A stretch of 64,000 bases of DNA from Mactromeris polynyma (lineage: Eukaryota > Mollusca > Bivalvia > Venerida > Mactridae), in assembly GCA_032209605.1 (NCBI GenBank), contig JASFXZ010000032.1, positions 8,557,722 to 8,621,721 on the forward strand, given 5' to 3'. Position 1 is the stretch's first letter; each line of letters opens with the position of its first letter. The notes under the pieces were generated by a model, which made no database searches, was not told where the DNA came from, and worked only from the letters and a program-made list of their open reading frames with translations. A program made the position numbers and the translations under genes. Shown in pieces: positions 1 through 12,447 of this stretch.

Positions 1-177
1 GATGTTTTTATAGTTTTATAATTATGTCATTATGTGTAACCACCTTCTCAAAATAAAGATGTTATTATTATAGATATTTTGCTAGGATGTTAACCAATCA
101 GATTATAGGATTGAAGTTCTGCTCAGTCAAGTACCATGATGTTACGCTTGACTCGGGTCCAATCAGAACACAGTATT

Positions 178-270
178 GATAGTTTGCTAGGTTGTTAACC
201 AATCAGAATACAGTATAGATATTTTGCTAGGTTGTTAACCAATCAGAATACAGTATAGATATTTTGCTAG
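178..270. repeat. 40-bp tandem repeat, about 2.3 copies plus a diverged copy at 75
   Basis: The block GATATTTTGCTAGGTTGTTA begins at 178, 218 and 258 (exact 40-bp spacing), with a related copy starting near 75. It lies 3' of the last CTU2 exon seen, in a likely intron. Confidence 0.85.
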
Positions 271-647
271 GATTACAGTATTGATTTATAACAAAGAAAT
301 ACACCAACCTTTGTAGTAAGTGTAGGTATAAACACAGTATCCACACCGTGTATATTATTGTACACAGCTATCTCTTTAGAACTAAAATCCCTGTAATATC
401 AAGTTAATGAGTGAAGAAGTAATAATAATGACATTGCATGAAAATTCATAATGTGAAGTAATGACAAATAAATTTATCACTCAAACTCTACCATTTGTTC
501 GTCATCATCCAAATTGTTACAATAATTTTTAAAGAATGAGGTATCCTGTATACATATAACACAGTGTGTCTTTACATTATGGCGTGTTGACAGGTTTGGA
601 TACAGAAACAAATGATGTAAGATAAATAAGCTTTAACTACAACGAAC

Positions 648-3600
648 CTCAAAGGTCGAAGCATCAACATATCCTCTTGCCTTCTGTCAGCAAATGCCTG
701 AAATAGAATAGAAAGAGACATTTTCAATATCAGACCAAAGGTAAGAAGTCATTGTTTACTGTCTTCCGACCATTCTTTATGAGGTAAGGTACGTAATTCT
801 TTTTAGAAAACAAACAATTTTTGGCCTTAACTCGAATTGAGTCTAATTCATCCATGCTATTACATGCATAAGTAACGTTTTTTCAGTCAACCGATTTCAA
901 CTGCTGCAACAAGTATTTGTTCTATAATTACTGGTTTTAAGATTCTTTTTATCTAACAATCTAATGAACATTCTAAAAATCACTACGAAAATATGATATA
1001 CGTGTATTAAAAGATTTATGTTCTTTAAAATTACGACACATTAGAAGGTAAAGCTTAATATTCTCAAAATTTAAGTAAAATCATTTCCATTCAAAGGTTG
1101 GCACTAGTGTTCAAAAGTTGATGGCCGGATTTGATAAATAAATGATGAATATCACGAATTTGTGCAAATTTATTATAAAATTGGCTATTTTGAGACAATT
1201 TTGGCAATTTTAATAGCTAGATCAGAGTTTATCAGTCAATGGCATTCAGCTCCCTACCATAGTAAATATTGAATTCAATAAACATATTTGCTTTACAAAA
1301 TTCATAACATAAAACATTGACAAACCGTTTCCATGGCAGCATGTGCCCCTCTTCCTGTAGATATATCTGTAAGTAACCTTACTGCAAGCTGTGTTCCACT
1401 ACTCCCTAACATCAACTTAGTGTACCCACAATGCCTTGCAACATCCAATATGATTTTCTGCCTGCGGATAAAATTACACTAAAAAAGTTAAACATTTTAG
1501 ATTCATGTAACAACAACAATTGAAGTTTTTAACATTCGTTAAGTCCCTTACATAAGAGGCCAAAGTGGGCCTGGGACCCTCGCACTAATAATGGTGTCAA
1601 ACTGATAAATGAGTTAAAAGAGAAAAGACATCTAAATGTTGATATGTGGTGTGTACCTTAAAGATCTGATGAAATCCTCTTTCGCGGACACAGTCTTCAG
1701 TTTACTTAGTATCTGTTGTAGTTTTTTCTCAGCTTCGTCAAAACTCTCACACACGCTTTCCGTACCATCCATCCTCGTAGAACCGCGGGAACTGAAATCA
1801 TCACGTCTGAAAAATGACGAGAAGAAACCTGGTTAAAGTAAATTTATCAACAGTAGTATATTAAACTCGAGCTAATGCTGAAGTCAATAATCTCTCTGCA
1901 ATGCTGGTTTGTCAGAGGAAACAAGGGCCCCTAACTCTGGAACACTTGTATCAACCCTGCAAATAGGTCACAAACATCTACACTTAATGCTGGGTGATCA
2001 GGTGATGAAATTTCATTCCCATAAAAGTGTAATGTGGTTTGTGACACATGATTTGTTGCAACAGACCTGACTTAAAATTTTTGAAGGAAATAAGATTTTA
2101 ATATAAACATGTAAGTAGAACAAAAGGTCATCTTGCAACTCAAGATTATTTAATAGGAAATCAGATCATGTATTACCCTGGTAAGTTAATTTCCTGTATA
2201 TGTGTTAGTATTTATCTTAGAAAATAAATGTCAAAATAAATGTCACCAACATTTGAGCGCATCTACGTCCCGCTAATATTGTTGTGACATCACACACGCA
2301 AGGTGTTACTACGTCACACTAATATTGTTGTGACATCACACACGCAAGGTGTTACTACGTCACGCTAATATTGTTGTGACATCACACACGCAAGGTGTTA
2401 CTACGTCACGCTAATATTGTTGTGACATCACACACGCAAGGTGTTACATTTATATTTCACAAGAGAATTATCGAAAATAACATGTGGATGTTTTTACCAT
2501 TCTTGTTACTTTATAATATCTGATAAGCTGATTTACAACTGACACATACCCTGTACTTTCCGTAGGCTTGTCAATGTCAAATTTTATTTCCATTTCAATT
2601 ACCCTCAATATTATTATCTAGGGTTATTTTATTAAATTTCTAAGCAGAAAAAAATTTGAAAAGCAGGTTTTATTAAAGCAATGGCTTACCCAAAAGTTGG
2701 ACTGTTTGATGGACTCAAGTCTGGCAATGTTACGCTAGCAGTGCCAGTACTATATACACTGCGGCTGTCTCCATCTGGAAGGAATGGGTCTTCAACTCTG
2801 ACGTCTGCTATTTGGCGAATAGACTGGTTTGTGTCGTTCATAGGCTGGTTATCTGTCACATCAGTTGGTGAATCTCTCAGGTCTAGACCCTGCATAATAC
2901 ACTTTATACGTACAGGTGGGAAGTATACTTGAACACATTCAGTGAATCAGTAGGGCCATGAAAGTTCCTGTATTGTTTGTCTAGGACATGCTAATCTAAA
3001 TCTGGGTGTTGTGTGCAATATTTGGGAATGCAGATTTTAGGAAATTAGCCCTTTCAACCATAAAAGATGGTGGCAAATCCACTGCAACATATTATTCATG
3101 GAAATATGTAACAATGTTTTTGCTCAAAACCCTCAACAGGTTTTCCCTACAAAAGAGTCCAGAATTCTAGAGAAAAATAAACCTCATGAAAATCATGTAC
3201 ATTACTATCTGATACAATAACATAGTTACATAATAATGGAGATGGCGGAGTATAATGACATACGGAACAAATCCCGCTGATCGCCCCCGTGAAATGTAAG
3301 AACTGAATGTAAAGCATGCGTTAAAAATAACCTAGATTAATAAGATGAGTGAAATAATATGAGAACAGAGTGGGTGGAGAATAATAAAAAAGATATAAAA
3401 AAACGCCACATCATGCTCGTGAAACAAATAAATTTCAAGTGGAATGACAAATTGGCAGGAAAATAACACAGCTATGACCAATATTTATAACACACATTTA
3501 TATTACAGTCTTGGTACAGACACAGGGGCTGAACACATTCATATATGTCTTGTTTAAACTAACCTCTTCTAGAGATTTAATGTAGAATGGAGACCCAGTT

Positions 3601-6600
3601 CTTTGTAGGATTGCCTGTACCTTCTCGCACACTGACAGTCTTTCAGCAGCACTTGATCCAACTGTGGCTCCCTCTATATCGTAAGATATGAAATTATATC
3701 AATTTCAGGGTTAATCCAAAAACAGCCATTTTGTAAGTAAGCATTTCATTATCATACTGGACTAACTTTTGCAAATTATGCATACCAGTAACAGTTTGAG
3801 AACAGATATGCAAATTTGGCTCCTCCCCCTTCTCATGAGGCGATGTTTGGGGTATTATTTTAAAGCTTAGAGTGCAATCTTGAAATTACAAGATGTTAAC
3901 AGTGTCTTTCATAGCTCAGGAGAATGTTTTACTTTAACTGTAAAGGTTCAGAATCACAACGTCAATACATACCATCAATAAATATGAACCCAGGTTTAAA
4001 TCTTAACTTTTTGTGCGCTCTCTGACTCAGTCCCTGCAAGCAAAAAAAGTTCCATGTCAGAGGTATTCTATCAAATATAATAAAACATCAGTAAAACCCA
4101 AGGTTGCTCCCCAAGGTATGTGTAGTGAAAAATCAACGAACCGGAACATTCCAACAACATTCACATCTCCTCTTGGTAGTGCAGTTTCCTGTTACGTTGA
4201 ATGTGGGACAGACACCAGGACAGACAGACGAAGCGGCAGCTATGCTCCTCCTTAGGGGAACATACTAATATTTGTGTGAAGCCTAAAACACCATGAAATC
4301 AAAACAAAATGTCAACACTTCTGTGACACATTTCAGAACAAATATATTTTTTTCTCAGTGTAAATTATTAATAAGAATATTTCAGCATCAAATTCATGCT
4401 TGGGAAAATTTAATTTCAAATGAATTCTCAAGTAAGGTAAATAAATGTTAATTTCAGTGACATAGTCAAGAATCACAGAATGTTTGATCGATTATTTAAC
4501 CATTGTACATGTATTAAACATTACCTCTTGTATAAGATTCACTAAAGCACTTGAAGACGGACCGCCAGAATAAGCTACGAGAATCAATTCACCGTCTCGT
4601 ACAAGTTTGGTCTTCCCGATCGCCGCACGAAACTTATGTGTCGCATACACCTGAAAGCAGTCCCTGCAAACAGAATATAAATAATAAACTGCATGATTGT
4701 TCATTTACACATAACTCTATTTCTCACTAGGTGAACAAAGAGCCTTTAAATGCCACATCACCTTGACCTTAACTGACAATGACAATTTTTCCCTTCCACT
4801 GCAAATACAAACTAGATGTGTTTGTAAGACATGGGAGCACCCACTATGGACTTTTAAGTCTAAAAGGGCCATAACTCCTTCAAAAATGTTATTATCCTAA
4901 GCTTATGTCATCAATATGAATTGAAACCAACCAGTTTTTTAGGAGTTATTGATCCGAAAACCAAATGTAGTGTGGGCTGTGGTACCACAAACAAATGCAT
5001 AAATACATAAAAAAAAAAATGGACTTCAATTTTCATACTCATATAAATATAATATTGCTCTCTGGAGCAACAACCTCTCTTCAGTGAAGAGTCTTCACCA
5101 GCAGTATCAATTTTATTATTACTTTTGCCTCTCTACATCAAAAACCTCTCAACAACAGCCAAACTTTGTATCTCCCAAAGGGCGTTGCTATGGAGAGGTT
5201 TCACTGTAATTATATAGAAGCTTGGAATTTAATTCACAGAACGAATTTGTAATTAAACCATATTTTGATTTTCTATCAATGACAATGTGTATGTAAAGTA
5301 CCTTAATGGTAAGTGTTTTCTTTTTTATGACCACACTTGTTTAAATACAAATTAGTCTCAACAATAATTTAAACTCAATGGACATAATCAGTCAGTAAAT
5401 AGATCGACTTCATTGAAGGAATTCAAAGAGCATAATGGTTATCATACCACTAGGTTCAACATGTAATCTGATATGTAAAATTGAAAGCTGAGCTTTTTGA
5501 AGCCTATCAGTAAACTGTATACACAAGTAAGGCAAATCTTTACAATGAAAACAATGTAATCACTCATGGTTCAAACAAATGTATTCATTTAAATACTTCT
5601 AATCAATACTAATATGTATCCAGGTTGTTCTACAGTAAGTCAGTAATGTGCCAACACCCTATATGGAGGTATAGCAACGCACATGGTTTATGTCTTACAC
5701 ACAGAGCTTTTGATTAACCATCTAAAGCGTATGGATATATTTGATGGAATTTACGCAAAAAACAGTAAAACTGCGTGGATTTTATGTAATTTTTTTCATA
5801 GTAAAGTTGTGAACTTGTATAATGACAACAAGAATAGAACTGTACAAAATTATAATTTTATGTCAATATACGACAACAGTGACTACGGAGTAACAGCAAA
5901 TAACGTACATCAAATTTGTGCAAAAGCAGTAAAATGCTGAAGATTTAATGTGATCTTATAAACAGCCAGTTGTGTACTTAAACTAAAACTTTGCGTCCAT
6001 TTAAGACAACATTTACTGAATGAACTAAAGCAAATATATTAAATTTGTGCACAATCTGAAAATTCTCAAGGTATGTAAATGAGTACAGTCAAACACTACG
6101 ACATCCTGAGGGTGCTAGCCAACATGGCAAGTCAGAACAGTCACAGACCAGGAACCATCCACACTGCACGAGGAAATGGAACCAACTTCGACAGCCTGGT
6201 ACCAGATCTTTCCCGGCACGGCACAAGATTGGATCGGATGCGTGAATACTCGTCAGCGCTGACTTCCAGACTTGAAACTCGTTCAAATGCAAACACGTCG
6301 TTTCAGCCACCACAAAAACTTAAACCATTGAAGTCTCCTACGCCAACAATTGCAAAGCAGTCTAAACAATCGAAATCCATGACAACCAATGTGTTCTGTG
6401 GACCATGCGGTCGTGATGATTTTTACCATGATGCGGCCGGATACTGCCAAGAGTGTAGCGAATATTTTTGTGAAACTTGCATTAAACATCACAAAAATCT
6501 TAAAATCACCAAGAACCATACACTAAGAGACAGACGAAAAATGCCGAAAGTAAAACATTACGTGCAAGAAGACGATACTGTTGAGATCTGTGATCAACAT

Positions 6601-9476
6601 TTAGGCGAGCTCGTTCGATACTACTGCAAAAATCATGATGAGCCATGTTGTACTATCTGTGCAACGCTGAACCATCGCACATGTGATGGACTGGTTTTCA
6701 TACCAGAAATTGAGGCAAAAAAAAATAACAAAAGCAGTATTATAATGACAAAACACATAACCAGTCTAACAGGACAGTTTGAAAAGGCGAAGGAAGGAAC
6801 TGAGAAATGTCTCCAATCATTGGACATACATAGAGAAGACCATCAACAGAAAGTACTGAAAATTCATCAAGAAATAGTTGACTTGCTGCACAAGCTGGAA
6901 ACACTAGCGTCACACAATGTTGACAATTTATACGAAGACGAGAGAGGATTTCTCTTAGCAAGAATAGAAACATGTACACATGCTATACGCTCCCTACAGG
7001 CGGCCTCCAGTAATTTCGATATGGCCAAGAAGACGGGGATAGACAGTAAAATATTCCTACAAATGAAGAAGCTGTCCAAACAAGTAGCCCACTATGAATT
7101 TCTCCTAGCAGATGTAACGAAGAAAAACAATGAACCTCTTACATTCACGTTCAAAGTTGATGACAAAGTGAAAAAATTCAAATCTACAACTGAAGTTTTA
7201 GGATCAATTGATATAAAAAAGAAGCCGACAAGAAGCGCCACGCCCCTTACTCAGTTTTACGTCAAATCTCAGGGTGATGCATTCCCCATATGTGATGTGA
7301 CGGGCACCTGCGTTCTTGACGACGGACGGATTATCTTAGCGGACATGTATAATCAGAACATAAAGGTAGTCGACAGCCATTTTCACTTGATTACACAAAC
7401 TAAACTAATGACAGAACCGTGGGATTTGTGCCCGATTTCTAAAGATCAGATCGCAGTTACACTTCCCCGAGAGAGAAAAATTCAGTTCTTCAACGTTGGT
7501 TCCACGCTTCATCCGGCCAAGAAGATCGGCAATCCTCAAACACAGCGAGGAAGCCAGTACTATGGAATAGCGTATTACCAGGAAAAGCTATACGTCACAA
7601 GCCCGAAGGATGAGACGCCGTCCATCAAGGTACTCAATATGCTGGGAGAACAGCTTCAACAATTTGCCTCGACCAATCAGGAACAAAGTTTATTCAGCGA
7701 TCCTCTATACATTACCGTGACAAATGATGGAGGAAAACTGTATGTTTCTGACAGTGGCAATATGTCTATCATTTCTATAGAGCTGAGTACTGGCAGTGAC
7801 TTCACACATCAGATGCCAAAAGGGGACCCGCCAGGTGGACTCTCGGTACAAGCCAATGGGGATGTTTATATCTGTGGCTTCAAATCCAACACTATACAAG
7901 TTCTCAGTGCATCAGGACAATTCATTGAAGATATAATCGATCAAGATGAAGGATTTTGTAATCCACAATCTATAGCGTATTCAGACAATGGAAGACAACT
8001 AATCGTGACCCTTCAGAAATCAGACATGGTGAAAGTTTACCAGCTTACTTAACTGATGAGTTCAAAGGGAGATAATTCAATTAGTCAAATATGAATTTAA
8101 CTCTAACAGAAGAGCTGAAGATGTCTAGTATAATAATTGTGACCTCTCACAAGGTGATGAGGTGAGTTTACCAGCATAAGCACCATTTGAAGTCAAAGGG
8201 AGATAACTCAATAATTCAGTAGATATAACTGGAACGGATACATCTAGTTCAAGGGAGAGAACCCAATTTTTTATTTCAGCCTTATTAATACATTAAACAA
8301 TTACTGCCATACATTATGATATTGTTGATATAGTTTCTTTCTTTGTTTGCCTCTGTAAATAATTTTAGCAAAAGTTTATTTGTCTTGAAGTACTATCAAT
8401 TAAAAGTCCTTGCTCGATACACTTTCTGTATTCATGTTTCATTCTGTATTCATGTTTCATTCTGTATTCATGTTTCATTCTGTATTCATTTCTTTGAAAT
8501 AAACGCTTTTAACCTTCCCTTACTTGCTTTTTGTAACTAACGTTTTATGTCATAAATGACATCATACATATATAATAAGGACCATGCGTCAATTTCAATG
8601 ATTCATTGGTGAAATTACGAAACTAATCATAAATAATGTCACTTATGACATGCATATAAATAAATTACAAAATTTTAAACAAGTTTATTTTAAAAAAACT
8701 GATAAAACTTACTTAAAAACTCATTTATATTATTGTCAGAAAAGTGGTTCATGCACAATAAATTAAGTGGTATATAAATAAATGATCATTCATGTATTAT
8801 CATCTAAGAATCTAGGTATTTAAAAGATCCAAATCACACAATAGAGTTATAATGACCTTTAGTTAGCATTATATTCTGCTAAAATTAAAAACCTATATGT
8901 ATCACGTTTACTTGCTATCAACATTCTAACCCATCAAAACAAATTTGATCCAAAAATAGTTTAGTCTTAATTATGATGAATACAGTTAACAATACAAGAG
9001 AGAGAATACGTAACCACAGGGAACGCCACATACATAAGACAATGCCTCCCACGCAGATCTCCGGAAAAACAACAATCCACAAAACATAAGGCACTAAAGG
9101 AGGTCAAACGGTTCACATATTAACCCTTTACTCCATAGACCTCTAGCCCATTTACCTACTGTATGCTGATAAGACACTGGTCACATAGCCTACTCTATCT
9201 CCATACAGGTTATTGGAAAATAATTGGTGATTGACACCTTGAAGACTTGATTATCAAAACAAACTGCCAACCAACCTGCTGAACTGTAAAAAGTAAGGTC
9301 TGGTGGCAAGACACACATAATTTTTTTAATGCAGCCTTACATGAATAATATCACAAAACAATTACATCCACAGTATGTACAAACATATATTAGTTGCTTA
9401 CCTGCAGAATGCATCATTTACTCTTGTTATGAGCACGGCCTGCTGTTCTTTACACTTCATACAAAGTTTACCTCCC
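648..9476 (-). CDS. CTU2: CTU2, cytoplasmic tRNA 2-thiolation protein 2 (partial, 8 coding exons seen)
   Basis: CTU2 partners CTU1 in the cytosol to 2-thiolate wobble uridine 34 of tRNA Lys, Glu and Gln. Exons read on the minus strand are 9402-9476, 4525-4663, 3973-4033, 3564-3673, 2690-2889, 1657-1806, 1326-1461 and 648-697; all junctions are GT-AG and phases agree. Visible features are two CxxC pairs (CMKC, CRDC) in the first two exons, a degenerate PP-loop (AYSGGPSSSALV) and the conserved blocks FIFIDEGA, ARHCGYTKLMLGSSGTQLAV and DRRQEDMLMLRPLR, which track human CTU2 closely. SGGPSSS in place of SGGxDS is family-typical and fits a non-catalytic partner. The 2690-2889 exon is Ser/Thr/Asp-rich and poorly conserved. 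The C-terminal exons lie beyond position 1. The start exon was not found: a donor-like site at 11728-11730 ends in the right phase but has no in-frame ATG. The 4664-9401 intron holds another gene. Confidence 0.9.
2269..2446. repeat. 46-bp tandem repeat, about 3.9 copies, CTU2 intron
   Basis: A 46-bp unit containing GCTAATATTGTTGTGACATC and GGTGTTACTACGTCA repeats almost perfectly. Each unit carries TACGTCA, close to a CRE half-site. It lies between CTU2 exons 1657-1806 and 2690-2889. Confidence 0.9.
5055..5210. mobile_element. MITE-like element, family 'CTCTCCATAGCAAC', copy 1
   Basis: The stretch contains GGAGCAACAACCTCTCTTCA near its left side and GCGTTGCTATGGAGAGGTTT followed by CACTG at its right end. 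The same blocks, in opposite orientation, occur at 48730-48905. The left terminus is eroded. It lies in the CTU2 intron that also holds the TRIM-like gene. Confidence 0.6.
6079..8052 (+). CDS. TRIM-like protein: two B-boxes, coiled coil, C-terminal propeller; intronless, no RING
   Basis: This 657-residue uninterrupted ORF starts at the first ATG of the frame (MSTVKHYD). Residues 1-100 are basic and Ser/Thr-rich, with no RING. Residues 107-147 form a B-box-1-like zinc site (CGPC, CQEC, CETC, HH). Residues 171-202 form a B-box 2 (CDQH, YYCKNHDE, CCTICATLNH). Residues about 220-345 are Lys/Glu/Leu-rich and look like a coiled coil. Residues about 385-657 hold repeated blade-like segments (LDDGRIILADMYNQNIKVVD, GGKLYVSDSGNMSIISIEL, NGDVYICGFKSNTIQVL), typical of NHL-type propellers. 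Proteins of this plan are abundant in molluscs; without a RING, E3 ligase activity cannot be assumed, and scaffolding or innate-immune roles are only inference. The gene lies antisense inside a CTU2 intron. A poly(A) signal follows at 8498. The exact TRIM subfamily is not recognisable. Confidence 0.88.
   Translation: MSTVKHYDILRVLANMASQNSHRPGTIHTARGNGTNFDSLVPDLSRHGTRLDRMREYSSALTSRLETRSNANTSFQPPQKLKPLKSPTPTIAKQSKQSKSMTTNVFCGPCGRDDFYHDAAGYCQECSEYFCETCIKHHKNLKITKNHTLRDRRKMPKVKHYVQEDDTVEICDQHLGELVRYYCKNHDEPCCTICATLNHRTCDGLVFIPEIEAKKNNKSSIIMTKHITSLTGQFEKAKEGTEKCLQSLDIHREDHQQKVLKIHQEIVDLLHKLETLASHNVDNLYEDERGFLLARIETCTHAIRSLQAASSNFDMAKKTGIDSKIFLQMKKLSKQVAHYEFLLADVTKKNNEPLTFTFKVDDKVKKFKSTTEVLGSIDIKKKPTRSATPLTQFYVKSQGDAFPICDVTGTCVLDDGRIILADMYNQNIKVVDSHFHLITQTKLMTEPWDLCPISKDQIAVTLPRERKIQFFNVGSTLHPAKKIGNPQTQRGSQYYGIAYYQEKLYVTSPKDETPSIKVLNMLGEQLQQFASTNQEQSLFSDPLYITVTNDGGKLYVSDSGNMSIISIELSTGSDFTHQMPKGDPPGGLSVQANGDVYICGFKSNTIQVLSASGQFIEDIIDQDEGFCNPQSIAYSDNGRQLIVTLQKSDMVKVYQLT
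8425..8490. repeat. 18-bp tandem repeat, about 3.5 copies
   Basis: Units of TGTATTCATGTTTCATTC recur every 18 bp. They lie in the presumed 3' UTR of the TRIM-like gene, just before its poly(A) signal. Confidence 0.85.
8498..8503 (+). terminator. Poly(A) signal AATAAA for the TRIM-like gene
   Basis: AATAAA lies about 450 bp after the stop codon at 8052 and is followed by T-rich sequence. It is the first clear signal in a plausible position. The assignment is positional only. Confidence 0.5.
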
Positions 9477-9529
9477 CTGAAATAAATGAATGTGGAGGAA
9501 GCATCATATACCAGTTGATTACATATACA

Positions 9530-9960
9530 GAAAAAACTCACTTAAAGACCACCTCAAAATTAAGAACGCAATGTTTAAGTCCATTTTCACTGTTTTGCTC
9601 TTTTAATATCAACCTCAATAAGCGTTGCTGTACGATTTCCAACCTCTTCTTTATTAAAGTGACATCTTTTCCAGAAAACATCATGTGACGTCACCATGTA
9701 CTGACAGTAAGCAATATTTGCCCCATATGGCAAGATAAAACGAAGTGACCATATGGAGTAAATATTGTTACCTGCTAAATGCATGCAAATAGAGACATCA
9801 CACATACTGTTTTCTAGAAAAGACGTCACTTACAGAAGAAGTTGTAAATCCCATAGCAGCACTCATATTATGACCACCTCAATCAGAAGACCAGTTTTCA
9901 AGTATCCCAATGGTGGTCATATTATTGAGGTTGTACTTAATTCTCTCAGCAAAATCTAGA
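9530..9960. mobile_element. Degenerate CAGTAAAAC-type element fragments
   Basis: Segments such as TTAAAGACCACCTCAAAATT (9543 on) and TGGTGGTCATATTATTGAGG (9912 on) resemble, in both orientations, the interior of the inverted-repeat elements at 13936-14116 and 29213-29290. The termini are not clear, so this is called a fragment cluster. No gene is seen here. Confidence 0.35.
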
Positions 9961-10021
9961 GAGCAGGTATAAAGAACTGAGACTTAGTTTGGTTCAAACT
10001 TATTTCTTTTACAAGTTCTTA

Positions 10022-10333
10022 TGCACCAGTCAATTGTAACCACTGCCCCCCCAGGTCCGGGGAATAGCGGGACTTTGACTTTCGGTCCAGCCAATCCCAG
10101 GTAAAATCCCAGGGCGGGGACAAACTGCTGGTAAAATCCCCGCCAAATGCCCCCGCACCCCTAGGACATCCTAGGTAAGGCCCATTCCCCGCTATTTTCG
10201 GCACAAAAACAAAACCACCGCATTCACTCGGCACTGCGGGGCCACCTGGAAGGTAAAAACACAGCCCATTTCCCCCGCTATCCGCGGTATACCCCTGGAC
10301 CTGGGGGGGCCGTGGTTACAATTGACTGGTGCA
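10022..10333. mobile_element. 312-bp palindromic MITE with TTA target duplication
   Basis: The left end TGCACCAGTCAATTGTAACC is the exact reverse complement of the right end, and the match continues inward through CCCCCAGGTCC/GGACCTGGGGG. TTA flanks both sides (10019-10021 and 10334-10336). A 3-bp TTA/TAA duplication is typical of PIF/Harbinger-type elements. The interior is GC-rich compared with its surroundings. There is no coding capacity. Confidence 0.8.
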
Positions 10334-10454
10334 TTACAACATATACATTACTAATGACTTTCAATGACAGCTTCCTGGGTTATTAGCCAGTACTCGCGCC
10401 CAATTCTAAGACTGTAACGTTCATGAACTAAGACTTATTATGAAGACAACTTAA

Positions 10455-10604
10455 AGCCGTAGCCACACTGAGGCACACCGAGGCTGTTGCCTCAGTTAAA
10501 ATTGCAGTGTACTAGAGAAGTCCTAGAAAAAAAATATTGCGGGGAAGCATGCCCCCGGACCCACCTAGACTGCCTCAGTTTAAATATGCCTCTGGCTACG
10601 GTAC
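10455..10604. mobile_element. Possible short inverted-repeat element
   Basis: GCCGTAGCCAC near 10455 is mirrored by TGGCTACGGTAC near 10593, each followed inward by a GAGGC/GCCTC block. The repeat is imperfect. No target duplication was established. Confidence 0.4.
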
Positions 10605-10639
10605 TGCAACTGACAGTTTTTTCCAGCTCAGTGTTTTTT

Positions 10640-12370
10640 TTGGGGCCTTTTTGGGGCCGAAATTCGGACCCATTCCCCTCACTCAAAAGTATGTTTTTTT
10701 CCCCTTTTCTCAGTTAAAATACCCCTCCTACAGCTTTTTTTTTAAATTGGAGATATGTTGCCAGTATTGTTGATATTTTTAGTCAGAAAGATAGAAACAT
10801 TGACCTGCAATGAAACTAACCAATCTGTTAGCATATTTACATGTTTACATCACTGCAACAAAGAAGTGTAGTGAATATAGACATAGAAATGTATACTTTA
10901 AATGCACATTATTTTCCCCTCTCAACGCTATTTTCCCCTATTTAAGGGCCCCGCCACAATTCCCCTAGAAGTGAAAAGAAACACTGCAGCTGTTTTATAG
11001 CTGTTATTTGGTTATATTTCCAATAACTAAACTGTATATATATTTCCCAATTTGATTATAAAATTCACAATAAATCTGAAAAAAAGTTTTGGTTCAATCT
11101 TGAACCCACAAACCCCTCAACACTAAAGTAAAGGCACTCTAGTAAGCTAACCAGGCAACCCTCACCCCAACAATGTAAATAACAGTTATCACGAAAGTAA
11201 CAAACTATCATCATTACGAAACAAGTTAACTTAAAATACCATACGATATTTTTAATTGATAAATTCTGAACATAACAGCACTTCAGCATTTAACTGAAAA
11301 CCGAAACATCCGAAATTGGTTATCCGAATACTGTATGGTTTCACAATCTGACGAAATAGACTTCTAACAGATGAAATGACAAATAAAAATATTATATCCT
11401 TACGTATTTTTCGACTCTATCTTTCTTTCAGGAAAATCTCCATCCTGAATGCTACACATTCTCCTAAATATTAAATATTACGACGTGAAATCGATACCAT
11501 GTAAACACGAGTTTCGGTTTTGCAAAAACTCTGACCAATATTTTATAACAGAAAACTGATGGTCACATTCATTTAGCCTGGATTACCTACCCTTACCATT
11601 TCATTATCTGTGTACAGAGTACGCTGGTAACCAGACTAATATGGCATAATACACCACAGGGAGGCGTTCAATCTGATAGTAGGGCAGCCCTAAATCCCTG
11701 TTTATGATATAGCAGGGGTTCAAAGCTTACCTTCCTTGTACAAGCAACAATTCTTCTTCTTTAAATATGGCGTGTACTTTTTATTTAGTATTTCACTCCA
11801 TTAGTCATAGCGTAGCGACACATCTATGTTCATCATGAAACAACTGTCTTTAAAGAAAGCTAAGGCTGTTAAGACAGTATGACTTTACAGCTGGGAAGTG
11901 GTAATTTGGTGTAAGTCATTCATTCAATCAATCAATTCTTTTATTGATCACTTACCAGACCAGATTATTAATTAACAATTAATGGCCGTAATGATATGCA
12001 GACATACCTCTAGATAAAGAAAGTACTCTTGTTTATACCAAGGGTGCAACAGTTTATCACCATCTAACAGGCTTGGTTTGGTTCAAGGTATAATCCCTTC
12101 CGGTTACATTTAATACCAAATAATGCCGAATAATACCGAATAATTCTAAATAACTACAGAATAATACATTTTTTCTGCAAATAACACTCATAATCGTATA
12201 CTTTGAGGTGAAATATATATGCATATGGTATAAAATGATAATTTTCTATTGTTTTGATTGCTGTAATCAAGCATTTATGATATCCAAGATTTCTCTCCCT
12301 TCGTATTCGTATTGTGGTTGCCTCCCTTGATATGCCATTTGGTCCTTATTGTTTGGTTTTGATACCATGT
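10640..12370. other. No gene recognised
   Basis: This AT-rich stretch upstream of CTU2 holds a donor-like site at 11728-11730 on the minus strand, with a purine-rich ORF before it. That could be a CTU2 5' exon, but it has no ATG. Otherwise nothing recognisable is present. Confidence 0.4.
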
Positions 12371-12371
12371 C

Positions 12372-12447
12372 TATTATGTACAGTGAGTTATATTATGTAC
12401 AGTGAGTTATATTATGTACAGTGAGTTATATTATGTACAGTGATTAC
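12372..12447. repeat. 19-bp tandem repeat, 4 copies
   Basis: TATTATGTACAGTGAGTTA recurs at 12372, 12391, 12410 and 12429. It is intergenic between CTU2 and the 3' end of FARS2. Confidence 0.9.

Noticed and set aside
5683..5940. 85-codon plus-strand ORF before the TRIM-like gene
   Set aside because: No recognisable domain, AT-driven composition, no link to the following gene.
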